DNA from: Bacteroidota bacterium
Lineage (GTDB): Bacteria; Bacteroidota; Ignavibacteria; OLB7
Reading direction: 5' to 3'
NCBI GenBank assembly: GCA_018266795.1
Contig: JAFDZV010000008.1
Coordinates: 1 to 64,000 of the forward strand
Length of the DNA stretch: 64,000 nucleotides
Numbering within the stretch: the stretch's first letter is position 1; every line of letters starts with the position of its first letter. The position numbers and the translations under genes are program-made. Below, piece after piece: positions 50,865 to 59,266 of the stretch. The notes below the pieces were generated by a model that saw only the letters and a program-made list of their open reading frames with translations, searched no databases and was not told the origin of the DNA.

Positions 50865-51824
50865 TCACCCGGCGGCTCGTTGCGAATGAAACGCCGCCAG
50901 CAGCGGGTCCAGTATCTCGCGGCCGCGCAACCCATTCCTCCATCGTGACGGTATCGCATCGAGGCCGTCGCGCAGGCCGGCGATACCGCCGGCAATGCAC
51001 GCCGTTGTATCCGTATCGTTCCCCAGCGAGACCGCCGCCTTCACCGCCACCTCGTACGGTCCCTGCTCAACGGCCCAACGTGCCGAGTGGAGCGCATCGA
51101 CAACGTAGCCGCTGCCGCTTACCGCACGCTCCTCGTACGGACGAATCGCCTCCTCCAGTTCCTCGAGCGCTTCGTGATCGTCCGCATGGATCTCCATCAA
51201 CGTGTCGGCGGCATCCAGCCATGGATCGGCAGCGCCGGCCGCCGTGCGGCGGGCCCACAGCACATAGAGTGCGCAGCAGAGGCGTGACCGGCGATGCCCG
51301 TGCGTAAGACGCGACTGCAGCTCCGCGTCGCGCGCAAGCTCCGCATCGCTTCCCCGGTGCCACAGCGCAAGCGGAAGCACGCGCATCAACGAACCGTTCC
51401 CGTTGCTCATCTCATCGGTTCTGCCGGCGCGCATGGGGTCGGCACCGGCATCCAGACTCTCGATCGCCTCGGCCGTCGCGATTCCTACATCGAACACCTG
51501 GTTACGCACGGCCATGTATCCGTTGTTCAACCAGCGTGTCATCCGCGACGCAAGATCATCCACGTTCAGTTCGTTGCACTCCACGAGCGAGGCCAGCAGA
51601 CAGAGCGCGAGCGCACCATCGTCTGACCAGGTTCCGATTGGAACGCCGGAGTGCGAACGGAAGAAGCCGGCGGGAGGTGCAAACTCGATCAGGTGCGGGT
51701 GCGGGATCCTCCCGGGCGGATGAAATTCGTACGGAACACCGAGAGCGTCCCCCACAAGGAGCCCGATGATCGCTCCGTCGATCTGTTCGGTTGTAAGCAT
51801 GGCGTCGTATGATTGATTGTCCAT
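50865..51824 (-). CDS. ADP-ribosylglycohydrolase (DraG/ARH family)
   Basis: A 319-residue enzyme; GAGG lies 2 bases before ATG 51824 and a second ATG lies at 51803. Family motifs: AIIGLLVGDALGVPYEF, GTWSDDGALALCLLASL (metal-binding Asp pair), NGNGSLMRVLPLAL, and SLGNDTDTTACIAGGIAGL (second metal site). All metal-ligating Asp/Thr residues are present, so it should be an active dinuclear-Mg hydrolase removing ADP-ribose from proteins, nucleic acids or small molecules. It follows the second STAND cassette tail to tail with regulator 2 (120-base gap) and precedes the nuo terminator. Whether it belongs to the cassette is unknown. Confidence 0.93.
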   Translation of the reverse strand: MDNQSYDAMLTTEQIDGAIIGLLVGDALGVPYEFHPPGRIPHPHLIEFAPPAGFFRSHSGVPIGTWSDDGALALCLLASLVECNELNVDDLASRMTRWLNNGYMAVRNQVFDVGIATAEAIESLDAGADPMRAGRTDEMSNGNGSLMRVLPLALWHRGSDAELARDAELQSRLTHGHRRSRLCCALYVLWARRTAAGAADPWLDAADTLMEIHADDHEALEELEEAIRPYEERAVSGSGYVVDALHSARWAVEQGPYEVAVKAAVSLGNDTDTTACIAGGIAGLRDGLDAIPSRWRNGLRGREILDPLLAAFHSQRAAG

Positions 51825-51899
51825 AGCCTCGAAGGTGCAGGAGGCACCGCACGCATCATCACCCGATCGGGCCGCAACCATATCACCCAGAACAACGAA

Positions 51900-51919
51900 G
51901 GCTCCGAACATTCGGAGCC
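51900..51919 (-). terminator. Terminator of the nuo genes
   Basis: GGCTCCGAA / TTCGGAGCC with a 2-base loop, followed on the minus strand by TTCGTTGTTCT. It lies 107 bases past the nuoI stop codon. Confidence 0.65.
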
Positions 51920-52026
51920 TCGAGGTGCCGGGGGCGTGCCCCGTTGCATCGTTCCATGCATGCACCGGCCAATGCGCTGAACAACGTCATCCTCATGGTT
52001 GTTCAACCGCCACCGGAAGCAGGCGG

Positions 52027-52533
52027 TTATCCCTTGTACAGCCGCAGGTATTCCAGACGGTCCTGCAGCTTCGCAACCGGAACAAGCAGCCGGTCCTTGC
52101 CGAAGATTGCATCCTCCGGTCGCCGGAAGGTGAGCTCGTAGTCCTTGGACATCACGATCGCCTCCTCGGGGCATGCCTCCTCGCAGAAGCCGCAGAAGAT
52201 GCAGCGGAGCATGTTGATTTCGAAGAGCGATGGAAAGCGCTCCTTCTCCTGCGGAGTCTCGGCGGCCTGCACCTCGATGGCGATGGCGGGGCAGACGCGC
52301 GAGCAGAGGCCGCACGCAACGCACCGCTCGCCATAGTCCTCCTGCACCAGCACCGGACGGCCGCGATAGCTTGCGGCAGGCTCGTAGCGTTCCTCGGGGT
52401 ATTCACGGGTGAACTTCGGCTGAAACATCTGCTTCAGCGTAAGGCCCATGCCCTTGGCGATCTCCGGGAGGTAGAGCTTCTCCCAGAATGTCATCCTCTT
52501 CGTGGAGGAGGCGATTACGGTTTTGGTAGCCAT
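52027..52533 (-). CDS. nuoI: NADH-quinone oxidoreductase subunit I (NuoI)
   Basis: A 168-residue ferredoxin-like subunit of respiratory complex I that carries the N6a/N6b 4Fe-4S clusters linking the peripheral arm to the quinone site. Both cysteine motifs are complete: [12 protein letters not shown] and [16 protein letters not shown]. The N-terminus ([20 protein letters not shown]) has the amphipathic helix and the quinone-channel region typical of NuoI. It is the last gene of a nuoG-nuoH-nuoI run on the minus strand, separated from nuoH by 115 bases containing a short repeat. nuoJ, normally next, is not here. Confidence 0.97.
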   Translation of the reverse strand: MATKTVIASSTKRMTFWEKLYLPEIAKGMGLTLKQMFQPKFTREYPEERYEPAASYRGRPVLVQEDYGERCVACGLCSRVCPAIAIEVQAAETPQEKERFPSLFEINMLRCIFCGFCEEACPEEAIVMSKDYELTFRRPEDAIFGKDRLLVPVAKLQDRLEYLRLYKG

Positions 52534-52610
52534 ATATCGAGCAAAAACGTTGTTCCAGGAATTGGTTCCGCGCCGTTGGCGCGCCTGCTTCCAGTCCCAT
52601 CAAATCCGGA

Positions 52611-52658
52611 ATGCGCGTCAGAGCCTGCAGGCCCTGCAGCGCCGGATGTCAGGAACTC
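52611..52658 (+). repeat. Short dispersed repeat, family 2, copy c, overlapping the nuoH 3' end
   Basis: CCGGAATGCGCGTCAGAGCC, TGCAGGCCCTGCAGCGCCGG and ATGTCAGGAACTC match copies a and b. The last ten bases are coding: the minus-strand nuoH stop TGA and its preceding codons lie inside the AGGAACTC end. Confidence 0.7.
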
Positions 52659-53710
52659 TTCATCGCCGCAAGCACGATGGCCGTGATCACGGTGTTCAGC
52701 AGCGCAAGCGGGAACATCACCCGCCAGCCGAGGTTCATGAGCTGGTCGTAGCGGAAGCGCGGAATCGACCAGCGTACCCAGACGAAGAAGAAGATCCAGA
52801 AGAGCGCCTTCACGAAGAGCGCTCCGAACTGTGCCAGCGCAAGCAGACCGGTGTGGTCCTTGAAGAACGGAAGATCCTCCACCCACGGCAGATGATACCC
52901 ACCGAAGAAGAGCGTGGTCATCAACGCCGACATCAGGATAACGTTGCCGTATTCGGCGAGGAAGAAGAGGCCGAACTTCAATCCGGTGTACTCCGTATGA
53001 AAGCCGCCAACCAGTTCCGGCTCCGCCTCCGCAAGATCGAACGGCGCGCGATTCGTTTCGGCGAACGCAGCAACAAGGAATATCAGAAACCCAACCGGCT
53101 GCACGAAAATATTCCACTTCGGGAGCCAGCCGAACCAGTAGCCTCCTTGCTGCGCAACGATGGTGGTGATATTCACCGAACCCATCACCAGCATCATGCC
53201 GATCAGCGAGAGCCCCATCGAGAGCTCGTAGCTGATCATCTGTGCGGAGGAGCGGAGGCCACCCAGCAGCGAGTACTTGTTGTTGGAGGCCCAGCCGGCG
53301 AGCGTGATGCCGTAGACGCCGAGCGAGGAGAGGGCAAGCAGAAGCAGGATGCCGATGTTGAGATTGGGAGCGATCGTGGGCTGAATCTCGACCCCGAACA
53401 CCGTGAACGGAGAGCAGAACGGAATCACCGCCCAGACGGAGATCGCAATGGCAATGGATATCACCGGCGCGAGGAAGTGGAAGAACTTGTTCGCATGCCC
53501 CGGAACGATATCCTCCTTCAACACCAGCTTCAACACATCGGCGAACGACTGCAGCGAGCCGCGCCATCCCACACGGTTCGGGCCCACACGGTCCTGGATC
53601 CATGCGGAGACTTTCCGCTCCAGAAGCACCACATACGCCGCTCCGATCAGGAAGATGTGGAGAACGATGAGAATCTTGACGACGAGGACGATAACGTCTA
53701 TCAATTCCAT
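52649..53710 (-). CDS. nuoH: NADH-quinone oxidoreductase subunit H (NuoH)
   Basis: A 353-residue membrane subunit of complex I forming most of the quinone-binding chamber. Eight or nine hydrophobic segments and the family signatures LLERKVSAWIQDRVGPNRVG (first cytosolic loop) and AFAETNRAPFDLAEAEPELV (quinone-site loop with acidic residues) are present, as is YELSMGLSLIGMML. The last residues AAMKSS overlap a dispersed repeat, which may have replaced the original terminus. It follows nuoG by 135 bases and precedes nuoI. Confidence 0.97.
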   Translation of the reverse strand: MELIDVIVLVVKILIVLHIFLIGAAYVVLLERKVSAWIQDRVGPNRVGWRGSLQSFADVLKLVLKEDIVPGHANKFFHFLAPVISIAIAISVWAVIPFCSPFTVFGVEIQPTIAPNLNIGILLLLALSSLGVYGITLAGWASNNKYSLLGGLRSSAQMISYELSMGLSLIGMMLVMGSVNITTIVAQQGGYWFGWLPKWNIFVQPVGFLIFLVAAFAETNRAPFDLAEAEPELVGGFHTEYTGLKFGLFFLAEYGNVILMSALMTTLFFGGYHLPWVEDLPFFKDHTGLLALAQFGALFVKALFWIFFFVWVRWSIPRFRYDQLMNLGWRVMFPLALLNTVITAIVLAAMKSS

Positions 53711-53845
53711 GGTTGAACGTCGGTTGTAGGTTTCGGGCTCGATATCCGTCAGCTATCGAGAAGAGCGCATCATCGGGCGCGGCGGGCATGCAGGCAACGC
53801 CGCACCCGGGCTGCAAAAGCGGCCGGGCGAAGCAGGTGCCGGGTG

Positions 53846-55576
53846 CTACACCTCGTGCTCCGCAAGGGTCTGCGGACGCAGGTCGTGCGCAACGTAGGTA
53901 AAGCCGTGAGGCGTGGGGCGATCGCCCCTGCCAAGCTCGACGCCGCGATACGTGTCCAGCATCTCGTAGGTCATGGAGCGGAACGGCGCAATCTTCCTTG
54001 CCATCTCCTCGAACAGATCCTCGCTCCATCCATAGCCCCAGTTGAAGCCGGAGACCTTCGCCAGGCTTTGTACGATCTGCCATGCCGGGCGTGCATCGCG
54101 CCGCCGGCCATGTGTCCAGCGATCGTTCTCAGCGCCGAACCTGTCCAGCCGCGACATCCGCATTCCCATGATCCGCTCGTTCTCGCGCGTGACCACGGCG
54201 GGAATGAAGTGCTGCACCATCCCGTTCACGTTCACGAACGTTCCCTCCTTCTCGGCATACGTGGAGGCGGGGAAGATCACATGCGCTGCCTCGGCCGCGG
54301 GCGTCATGTTCCATGCGTGCACAACCAGGAGATCGAGCTTCGCAAATGCGGCAGCAAGCTCGTCGTTCACCGGAAGTGTGTGATCCAGAAGGTAGAGCGC
54401 CTTGATCCGCCCGTGAATCACACCGGCAATGATTGCATCGAGCGCCAGACCTGATTTGTCCGGGGCAACGCCCACTTCGCGGGCGCCGCGCGTGTTCGGC
54501 GTACGATCGGCAACGCGCAGACGGTTGTCTGCGAAGGAGGGATCGCTGTGCGGCACGAGATCGATGTTCGGCGTCCCCACAACTTCGCGGGCAAACTTCG
54601 CGAGAGCGTAGTTCTCCTCGCACGTGGCGTAGGCCGAGCCGACGAATGCAATCTCCGCCGGCCTCAACGTGCGAAGCTTCGCGGTAACACGCTGGTATGC
54701 CTCATCCCACGAGGACTCCGCGAAGCGTTCCGCCTCACGCACCATCGGAGCGGCGACGCGATCCTCGTTCACATACTTGAATTCGCCAAGACGCCCCGGA
54801 TCGCACATCCAGTATTCGTTCACCTTCATGTTGGTGCGCGGCTCCAGACGAAGGATCTCGTTATTGCGCACGCCAACCTGAATATTGCAGCCCCGCGCGC
54901 AGCCCGGGCAGATGCTGTCGTTGAAGGACATGTCCCACACGCGGGCCTTGAACCGGAAGTCGCGCGATGTAAGCGCGCCCACCGGGCAGATATCCACGAC
55001 ATTCATCGCGTAGGGGTTGTCCAGCTGCGTGCCGGGGAAGGTGTCGATGGTGACGTGATCGCCGCGATTGACGAACGTAAGCACCGGCTGCTCGCCGATC
55101 TCGTCGGCAAACCGGATGCAGCGGGAACAGGAGATGCAGCGTTCGCCGTCGAACATCACCTCCGGACCGAGCGGCACGCGCTTGTCCTTGTGCTCCTTCA
55201 TCTCGCTGAAGCGGCTGGCCGTGCGGCCGTGTTCGAATGCATAGTCCTGCAGCTTGCACTGCCCGGCCTCGTCGCAGATGGGGCAATCGAGCGGGTGGTT
55301 GATCAGGAGGAACTCCATGATCGCCTCGCGGGCCTTCACCACGCGCTCGTTGTTGGTGTGAACCACCTGGCCGTCAGCCACAACGGTGGAGCATGCAATC
55401 GCCAGCTTCGGCGTCTTCTCCAACTCCACCAGGCACATGCGGCAGTTGCCGGAAACCGAGAGCGCGGGATGCCAGCAGAAGTGGGGAACATCGATGCCAT
55501 TCTCCAGCGCTGCCTCGATGATCATCTTTCCGGAGGCGCACTCGATCACTTTGCCATCGATCGTGATTGTCGGCAT
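53846..55576 (-). CDS. nuoG: NADH-quinone oxidoreductase subunit G (NuoG)
   Basis: A 576-residue iron-sulfur subunit of complex I. N-terminal 2Fe-2S domain with CWHP...SGNCRMCLVE and CS; His/Cys motif INHPLDCPICDEAGQCKLQD; 4Fe-4S ligands CISCSRCIRFAD and CPVGAL; then a molybdopterin-oxidoreductase-like domain (CPGCARGCNIQVG, WMCDPGRLGEFKYVNEDR) extending to the C-terminus with the conserved AYATCEENYALAKFARE and ASTYAEKEGTFVNVNG. At 576 residues it lacks the long C-terminal part of E. coli NuoG (about 900), a shorter form found in many bacteria. nuoE/nuoF, which usually precede it, are not upstream here; a secreted-protein gene is. Confidence 0.96.
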   Translation of the reverse strand: MPTITIDGKVIECASGKMIIEAALENGIDVPHFCWHPALSVSGNCRMCLVELEKTPKLAIACSTVVADGQVVHTNNERVVKAREAIMEFLLINHPLDCPICDEAGQCKLQDYAFEHGRTASRFSEMKEHKDKRVPLGPEVMFDGERCISCSRCIRFADEIGEQPVLTFVNRGDHVTIDTFPGTQLDNPYAMNVVDICPVGALTSRDFRFKARVWDMSFNDSICPGCARGCNIQVGVRNNEILRLEPRTNMKVNEYWMCDPGRLGEFKYVNEDRVAAPMVREAERFAESSWDEAYQRVTAKLRTLRPAEIAFVGSAYATCEENYALAKFAREVVGTPNIDLVPHSDPSFADNRLRVADRTPNTRGAREVGVAPDKSGLALDAIIAGVIHGRIKALYLLDHTLPVNDELAAAFAKLDLLVVHAWNMTPAAEAAHVIFPASTYAEKEGTFVNVNGMVQHFIPAVVTRENERIMGMRMSRLDRFGAENDRWTHGRRRDARPAWQIVQSLAKVSGFNWGYGWSEDLFEEMARKIAPFRSMTYEMLDTYRGVELGRGDRPTPHGFTYVAHDLRPQTLAEHEV

Positions 55577-55794
55577 AAATGTATTCGGCTACGAATGACG
55601 AAGTCGTGTTGCTGATTGGCCCAGGCACGAAAATGCGCGTGAGCGCGGGCTGATGTGGGAAAGCCACAAGAATAGCACCGCCGCCGCGAGAAATCCTACT
55701 CTCCCAACCAATCGGATGCAGGACCGTAAAAGTACGACGAAGCGGGAGATTTCAGAAGCGCCCGTGGATGCGAATGATGCTGTTCCACACTCCG

Positions 55795-56742
55795 CTACCG
55801 CATGCGCTTGTAGAGCCACCACCCGTTGTCCACCGGCTTGAGCATGATGAAGCCATCAGGAGAGAGCTCGGGAAGCTTCGTTGGATCCGGCGCGTTCAGG
55901 AAGCCGAACGTCTGTTTCTCCAGAGTTCCCATCACCAGATATACCAGGTCCGGATTGCGCAAGTCCCGTTCGATGCTCACCGGCCCCAGCTGCCGTTCCA
56001 GTCCCTGCAGAAGCTTCCGGTCCAGAGTGTAGAAGATCAACTGGCTCGGCTCGATGTCATCATCCAGCTCGCGATATTCCTCCAGCTTTCCGAAGTCCAC
56101 CTCGTTCAGCGCAATGCTGCTCCAGCGGTTGCCGCGCCGAAGCAGATCAACCAGACGGGACGCATCGGCCCGCCCCTGGCGGAAGAGACTGCGAAGGCTG
56201 TCGTCGGAGCAGAGCGTATGGGCCAGCTCCGAGCGAAGGGTACGATAGGCATACGTCGCCGTGTCCAGCGTCCTGAGCGATAGCTTTATCTGCGCCCGCT
56301 GCATCGGGTTTGGAAAACGGCGCAGCGCCTCGATCCTCCAGAGCGAATCGCCGCGACAGAAGATCGACCAGTTCTCGCGTTCGCCGTTGATCTCGACGGT
56401 AACATAGGCCAGGACCCGGCGCGTGCCGTCAGGCAGGGGTCTGATATTCGGAATGGAGTCGATCCGGAGCCGCGTGCCGGCAGGCACCAATCCCTTGAAG
56501 CCCTTGGGATCGGTGTGCGCCATCTCCCCAACCAGGCGGTTGCGGAACGCGGTGCGGTTCACGGAATCGAGATGGGAGGCGGTCTCCGTCAGGAAAGCAA
56601 ACACCAGGCCACGCGGCGTCGCCGAAGGCGGAAGGTCCTGCGCCGCAAGCGGGCACGCAAATGTAGCCAGCACCATCATCAGGAGTGCGGCATGCCGGGA
56701 ACAGGTGCGGGCGACGGCCCGCGCTGCGGGGAACTGCTTCAT
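55795..56742 (-). CDS. Exported protein of unknown function
   Basis: A 315-residue protein from ATG 56742 (MKQFPAARAVARTC); another ATG at 56805 is less likely. The signal peptide ends TFACPLAAQ. The mature protein is mixed alpha/beta and hydrophilic, with GLVFAFLTETASHLDSVNRT, RRVLAYVTVEINGERENWSI, FCRGDSLWRIEALRRFPNP and a C-terminal DGFIMLKPVDNGWWLYKRMR. No known domain recognised; the pattern of a nuclear-transport-factor-like strand pair (ENWSIFCRGDSLWRIEAL) hints at a SnoaL/DUF4878-like subdomain, low certainty. Gene stands alone between nuoG and a divergent membrane-protein gene. Confidence 0.75.
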   Translation of the reverse strand: MKQFPAARAVARTCSRHAALLMMVLATFACPLAAQDLPPSATPRGLVFAFLTETASHLDSVNRTAFRNRLVGEMAHTDPKGFKGLVPAGTRLRIDSIPNIRPLPDGTRRVLAYVTVEINGERENWSIFCRGDSLWRIEALRRFPNPMQRAQIKLSLRTLDTATYAYRTLRSELAHTLCSDDSLRSLFRQGRADASRLVDLLRRGNRWSSIALNEVDFGKLEEYRELDDDIEPSQLIFYTLDRKLLQGLERQLGPVSIERDLRNPDLVYLVMGTLEKQTFGFLNAPDPTKLPELSPDGFIMLKPVDNGWWLYKRMR

Positions 56743-56828
56743 CACGGCGCCTAATCTACAAGCGGCGGGCAAATGTTCGGAGTGAAAGTGCACGAACGAA
56801 TTCATCCGGACCATCTATATTCGCTGTG

Positions 56829-57335
56829 ATGAATCAGTTGACACAGTTCCGTTCCCCGTTCGATTATCTCCGCAACGTTGCCGGAGCATGCATTCTCTCG
56901 GCACTCGCAACCGCAGCGGCGGCAGTCGTGGCAATCATCCCGTCGATTTCAGGAAGCGATGGAATGATTCAATCCCTCATCTCGATTTTCATCCTGGTCT
57001 TTGCAGTCGCCATACCGGCCTCGCTCCAGGCCTCGCTGGCAACGGTGACCGCAGTGGCAACGATGCGCCGCAGGAACGCGGCGTTCCTTGCACGCCCTCT
57101 CGGCTCGTGGTTGTTCCTGGTGGGAGTGGCCTCCGCAGTCTCCATCCTGGTGAGTCTCCTGATCGCCTGGCTCATCGGCATGCCGATATTCAATCGCTCC
57201 GCCAATGCGCTCGATCTCACTGCCGTCATCGTGCTGTGCGAAGCCGTGGGAGGCATTGTGCTGGGAACGCGTCTGGCACGGAAGCTGGGTCTGGGATCCG
57301 CAATACGGCGCTCTTCCGGGGGCGCCGGAGCCTGA
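56829..57335 (+). CDS. Four-helix integral membrane protein
   Basis: A 168-residue protein starting MNQLTQFRSPFDYLRNVAGA with four hydrophobic segments at about 17-38, 47-72, 92-116 and 127-145 and a basic C-terminus (RKLGLGSAIRRSSGGAGA). No recognisable family. TATATTCG at 56816-56823, close to the -7 consensus, ends 5 bases before the ATG, so this may be a leaderless gene like the one at 4012. There is no ribosome-binding site. Divergent from the exported-protein gene. Confidence 0.65.
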   Translation: MNQLTQFRSPFDYLRNVAGACILSALATAAAAVVAIIPSISGSDGMIQSLISIFILVFAVAIPASLQASLATVTAVATMRRRNAAFLARPLGSWLFLVGVASAVSILVSLLIAWLIGMPIFNRSANALDLTAVIVLCEAVGGIVLGTRLARKLGLGSAIRRSSGGAGA

Positions 57336-57687
57336 GAATATGCGGCTCGCCCTGAAGGTCCGGGCGAACGCCTCCACGGAGGTGTAACGTTGGCCGGGCG
57401 ATGCGTGTTGAGATAGAATAGAGAAAGATGAACAACATCCTCTGCTGCATGGCCCGCACGCACGGCACGGCCGCTCAGTAGATCCGGGTATCGCCGGCAC
57501 GCCGGAACCACCCTGATGTTTTCTTCTTGTTACAACGTCGTACAGGTTTCCGGCTCGATCTTACATACACGATTCCAGGATGTCCTTCCTGGAACGCAGT
57601 CTGGATGACATCACCCCTGCCCCTCGATCATTCCAACTGGCACACGTCTACGTTGTTGAGCGGTCCATTTCAACAAAACGAACAGCC
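57336..57687. other. Intergenic region upstream of ispD
   Basis: About 350 bases with no supported gene. A 17-codon frame at 57428 has a purine-rich stretch before it but no further support. The second half must carry the ispD promoter; TTGTTACAACG at 57528-57538 is a loose -35 candidate. Confidence 0.35.
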
Positions 57688-58392
57688 ATGAAATTTGCGT
57701 TGATCATACCGGCGGCAGGCAGCGGTACACGAAGCGGGCAGCATATTCCCAAACAATACGTGGAGTTGCTCGGAGTCCCGGTGTTGGCACATACGTTGCG
57801 TGCATTCGCAACGATGAAGGAATGCGAGGAGATCGTGATTGCGATCGACAGAACCTGGCGTGCAACGGCAGAGCAGTGCGCCGAAGGAATCGCCCACGTA
57901 CGATTCGTCCCGGGTGGCGAGGAGCGTCAGTACTCGATTGCAAACGCGCTTCGCGATCTCGGGGGAAGTCCGGAACTGGTTCTTGTGCATGATGCCGCGC
58001 GGCCCTGTGTGCCGCGTGCAATGGTGGAGCGCGTATTGCGTGCCGCGAACGAATACGGTGCCGCCATCCCGGCGATGGCGATCACCGAAACCGTGAAGCG
58101 CGTCAACGACGACGGCAGGGTTACCGAGACGATTGAGCGGGGCAACCTTCGGGCCGTGCAGACCCCGCAGGGATTCCGTCGCGAACTTCTCGCCTCGGCA
58201 TACAAGCATGCGGCGTTGCGGGGGATCGTGGGGACCGATGATGCCTCGCTCGTCGAGGCTTATGGCGCCAGGGTGCAGGTTGTGGACGGATCGCTCGACA
58301 ATATCAAGATCACGGTGCCGGAGGATTTCAGACGCGCGGAGGCGATTCTCACCTCATGGGCGGCCAGGGAGAAACCGGTACGCGTGATGTAG
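57688..58392 (+). CDS. ispD: 2-C-methyl-D-erythritol 4-phosphate cytidylyltransferase
   Basis: A 234-residue enzyme of the MEP isoprenoid pathway that joins MEP with CTP. Motifs: nucleotide-binding AAGSGTRSGQHIPKQY (with the conserved G-S-G-x-R and P-K-Q), LVHDAARPCV, TETVKRV, RAVQTPQGFRRELL and the C-terminal GSLDNIKITVPEDF. Start at ATG 57688 (MKFALIIPAAGSGTR) gives the normal family N-terminus; a frame reading 36 codons further upstream has no family match. Followed by a family-1 repeat, not by ispF, which is often its neighbour. Confidence 0.95.
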   Translation: MKFALIIPAAGSGTRSGQHIPKQYVELLGVPVLAHTLRAFATMKECEEIVIAIDRTWRATAEQCAEGIAHVRFVPGGEERQYSIANALRDLGGSPELVLVHDAARPCVPRAMVERVLRAANEYGAAIPAMAITETVKRVNDDGRVTETIERGNLRAVQTPQGFRRELLASAYKHAALRGIVGTDDASLVEAYGARVQVVDGSLDNIKITVPEDFRRAEAILTSWAAREKPVRVM

Positions 58393-58408
58393 AGAGCCTG
58401 GCTAAAGG

Positions 58409-58546
58409 CCGATCACGTTATCGACTGCCTCTCACAGCCAGGGGCTTGGTTCTTTGTACGCTCGCCTGAGGCTCGCTGTGGTTCTTGGTCAGTCGCGAGA
58501 ATACATCGAGAAGAAGAAGGCAACACCCTGTTGTGTTAGGAACCCT
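58409..58546 (+). repeat. Dispersed intergenic repeat, family 1, copy B
   Basis: About 138 bases with CGATCACGT, GGTTCTTTGTACGCTCGCCT, GAGGCTCGC, GGTCAGT, AGAAGAAG and CCCTGTTGTGTTAGGAACC in the same order and spacing as copy A. It begins 16 bases after the ispD stop codon. The rest of the 306-base gap to 58699 holds the hairpin at 58624. Confidence 0.75.
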
Positions 58547-58623
58547 ACGTATCGTGAGGCGCAGGGCGCGTGGCAGTCACCGGCTTCATGGTTCAACGCC
58601 TGATTGCCCGAGGCAGATATGAG

Positions 58624-58655
58624 AACGGGGCTTCCACGGTTGTGGAAGCCCCGTT
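58624..58655. terminator. Bidirectional hairpin between convergent genes
   Basis: Perfect AACGGGGCTTCCAC / GTGGAAGCCCCGTT with a 4-base loop. Followed by GCATTATT (plus) or CTCAT (minus). It should end both the ispD transcript and the minus-strand run ending at 58699. Confidence 0.7.
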
Positions 58656-58698
58656 GCATTATTCCCGGGGGCCATGGCGCGTTACGCGCCGGCAGGCT

Positions 58699-59241
58699 TC
58701 ACTGCTTGCCGAATCCGGCGGCGATCTCCTGCTCGATAGGACGGTTCGCCGGAAGGGTTACCGGATCGATATTGTCCATCACTGCGTTCTTGCGAACGAT
58801 CATGAATACGGGAGCCGTCGTGATCTTGGTATTGAAGCGGGTGTTCAGCGTATCAACGCCGGTAAGGCGCGAATCCGTGACGAACACGAGAATGTTCGCG
58901 TGCGGAATGCCGGCGGCATCGAGCGTCTTGGCAACACGCGGCATCCACACCTGAGTGATCTGACAGCCGCAATTCGGCTTCACCACCATCACCACCATAT
59001 GCTCATCCGGATTGAACTCCGCCTTGATCGTGGAGACCGCGGCGTCGAACGCGCTGGAGTCGGCAGCGAGCGGATATCCGTTGTACCCGATATCGAACCA
59101 CGCCTTGTAGGCAGGCACGGCCTGAATTTCCTCGATGGAGGAGGTACCGATCTTGGTCACCGTCGTGGACGTGGGTGAATCGTTGCACCCTGCAATCACG
59201 AGGGCGAGGGCGCACAGCGCGGATGTAAGCAACGTACGCAT
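58699..59241 (-). CDS. Thioredoxin-fold lipoprotein with CxC motif
   Basis: A 180-residue protein. The start at 59241 (MRTLLTSALC) is preferred because AAGGAG lies about 12 bases upstream; ATGs at 59253 and 59292 either abut that site or overlap nadK. Signal peptide with lipobox VIAGC. Residues about 75-160 look like a thioredoxin fold (HMVVMVVKPNCGCQITQVWM, IPHANILVFVTDSRL, TTAPVFMIVRKNA) with CGC where thioredoxins have CxxC, and cis-Pro in TTAPVF. It may be a periplasmic redox or metal-handling protein; the reaction is not clear. Last gene of the run with nadK, 25 bases away. Confidence 0.75.
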   Translation of the reverse strand: MRTLLTSALCALALVIAGCNDSPTSTTVTKIGTSSIEEIQAVPAYKAWFDIGYNGYPLAADSSAFDAAVSTIKAEFNPDEHMVVMVVKPNCGCQITQVWMPRVAKTLDAAGIPHANILVFVTDSRLTGVDTLNTRFNTKITTAPVFMIVRKNAVMDNIDPVTLPANRPIEQEIAAGFGKQ

Positions 59242-59266
59242 CTGTCTGTTCATCTCCTTCGCTTCG

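Noticed and set aside
52515-54083. Minus-strand open frame of 522 codons in another frame over nuoH/nuoG
   Set aside because: It overlaps nuoH and nuoG, which are certain, on the same strand in a different frame.
57428-57481. 17-codon frame upstream of ispD as a leader peptide
   Set aside because: No attenuator-like structure or meaningful codon run; purine-rich bases upstream alone are weak evidence.
12174-58546. CRISPR array, because short repeats recur
   Set aside because: The repeats are dispersed singly over tens of kilobases and differ from each other; no regular repeat-spacer pattern and no cas genes.
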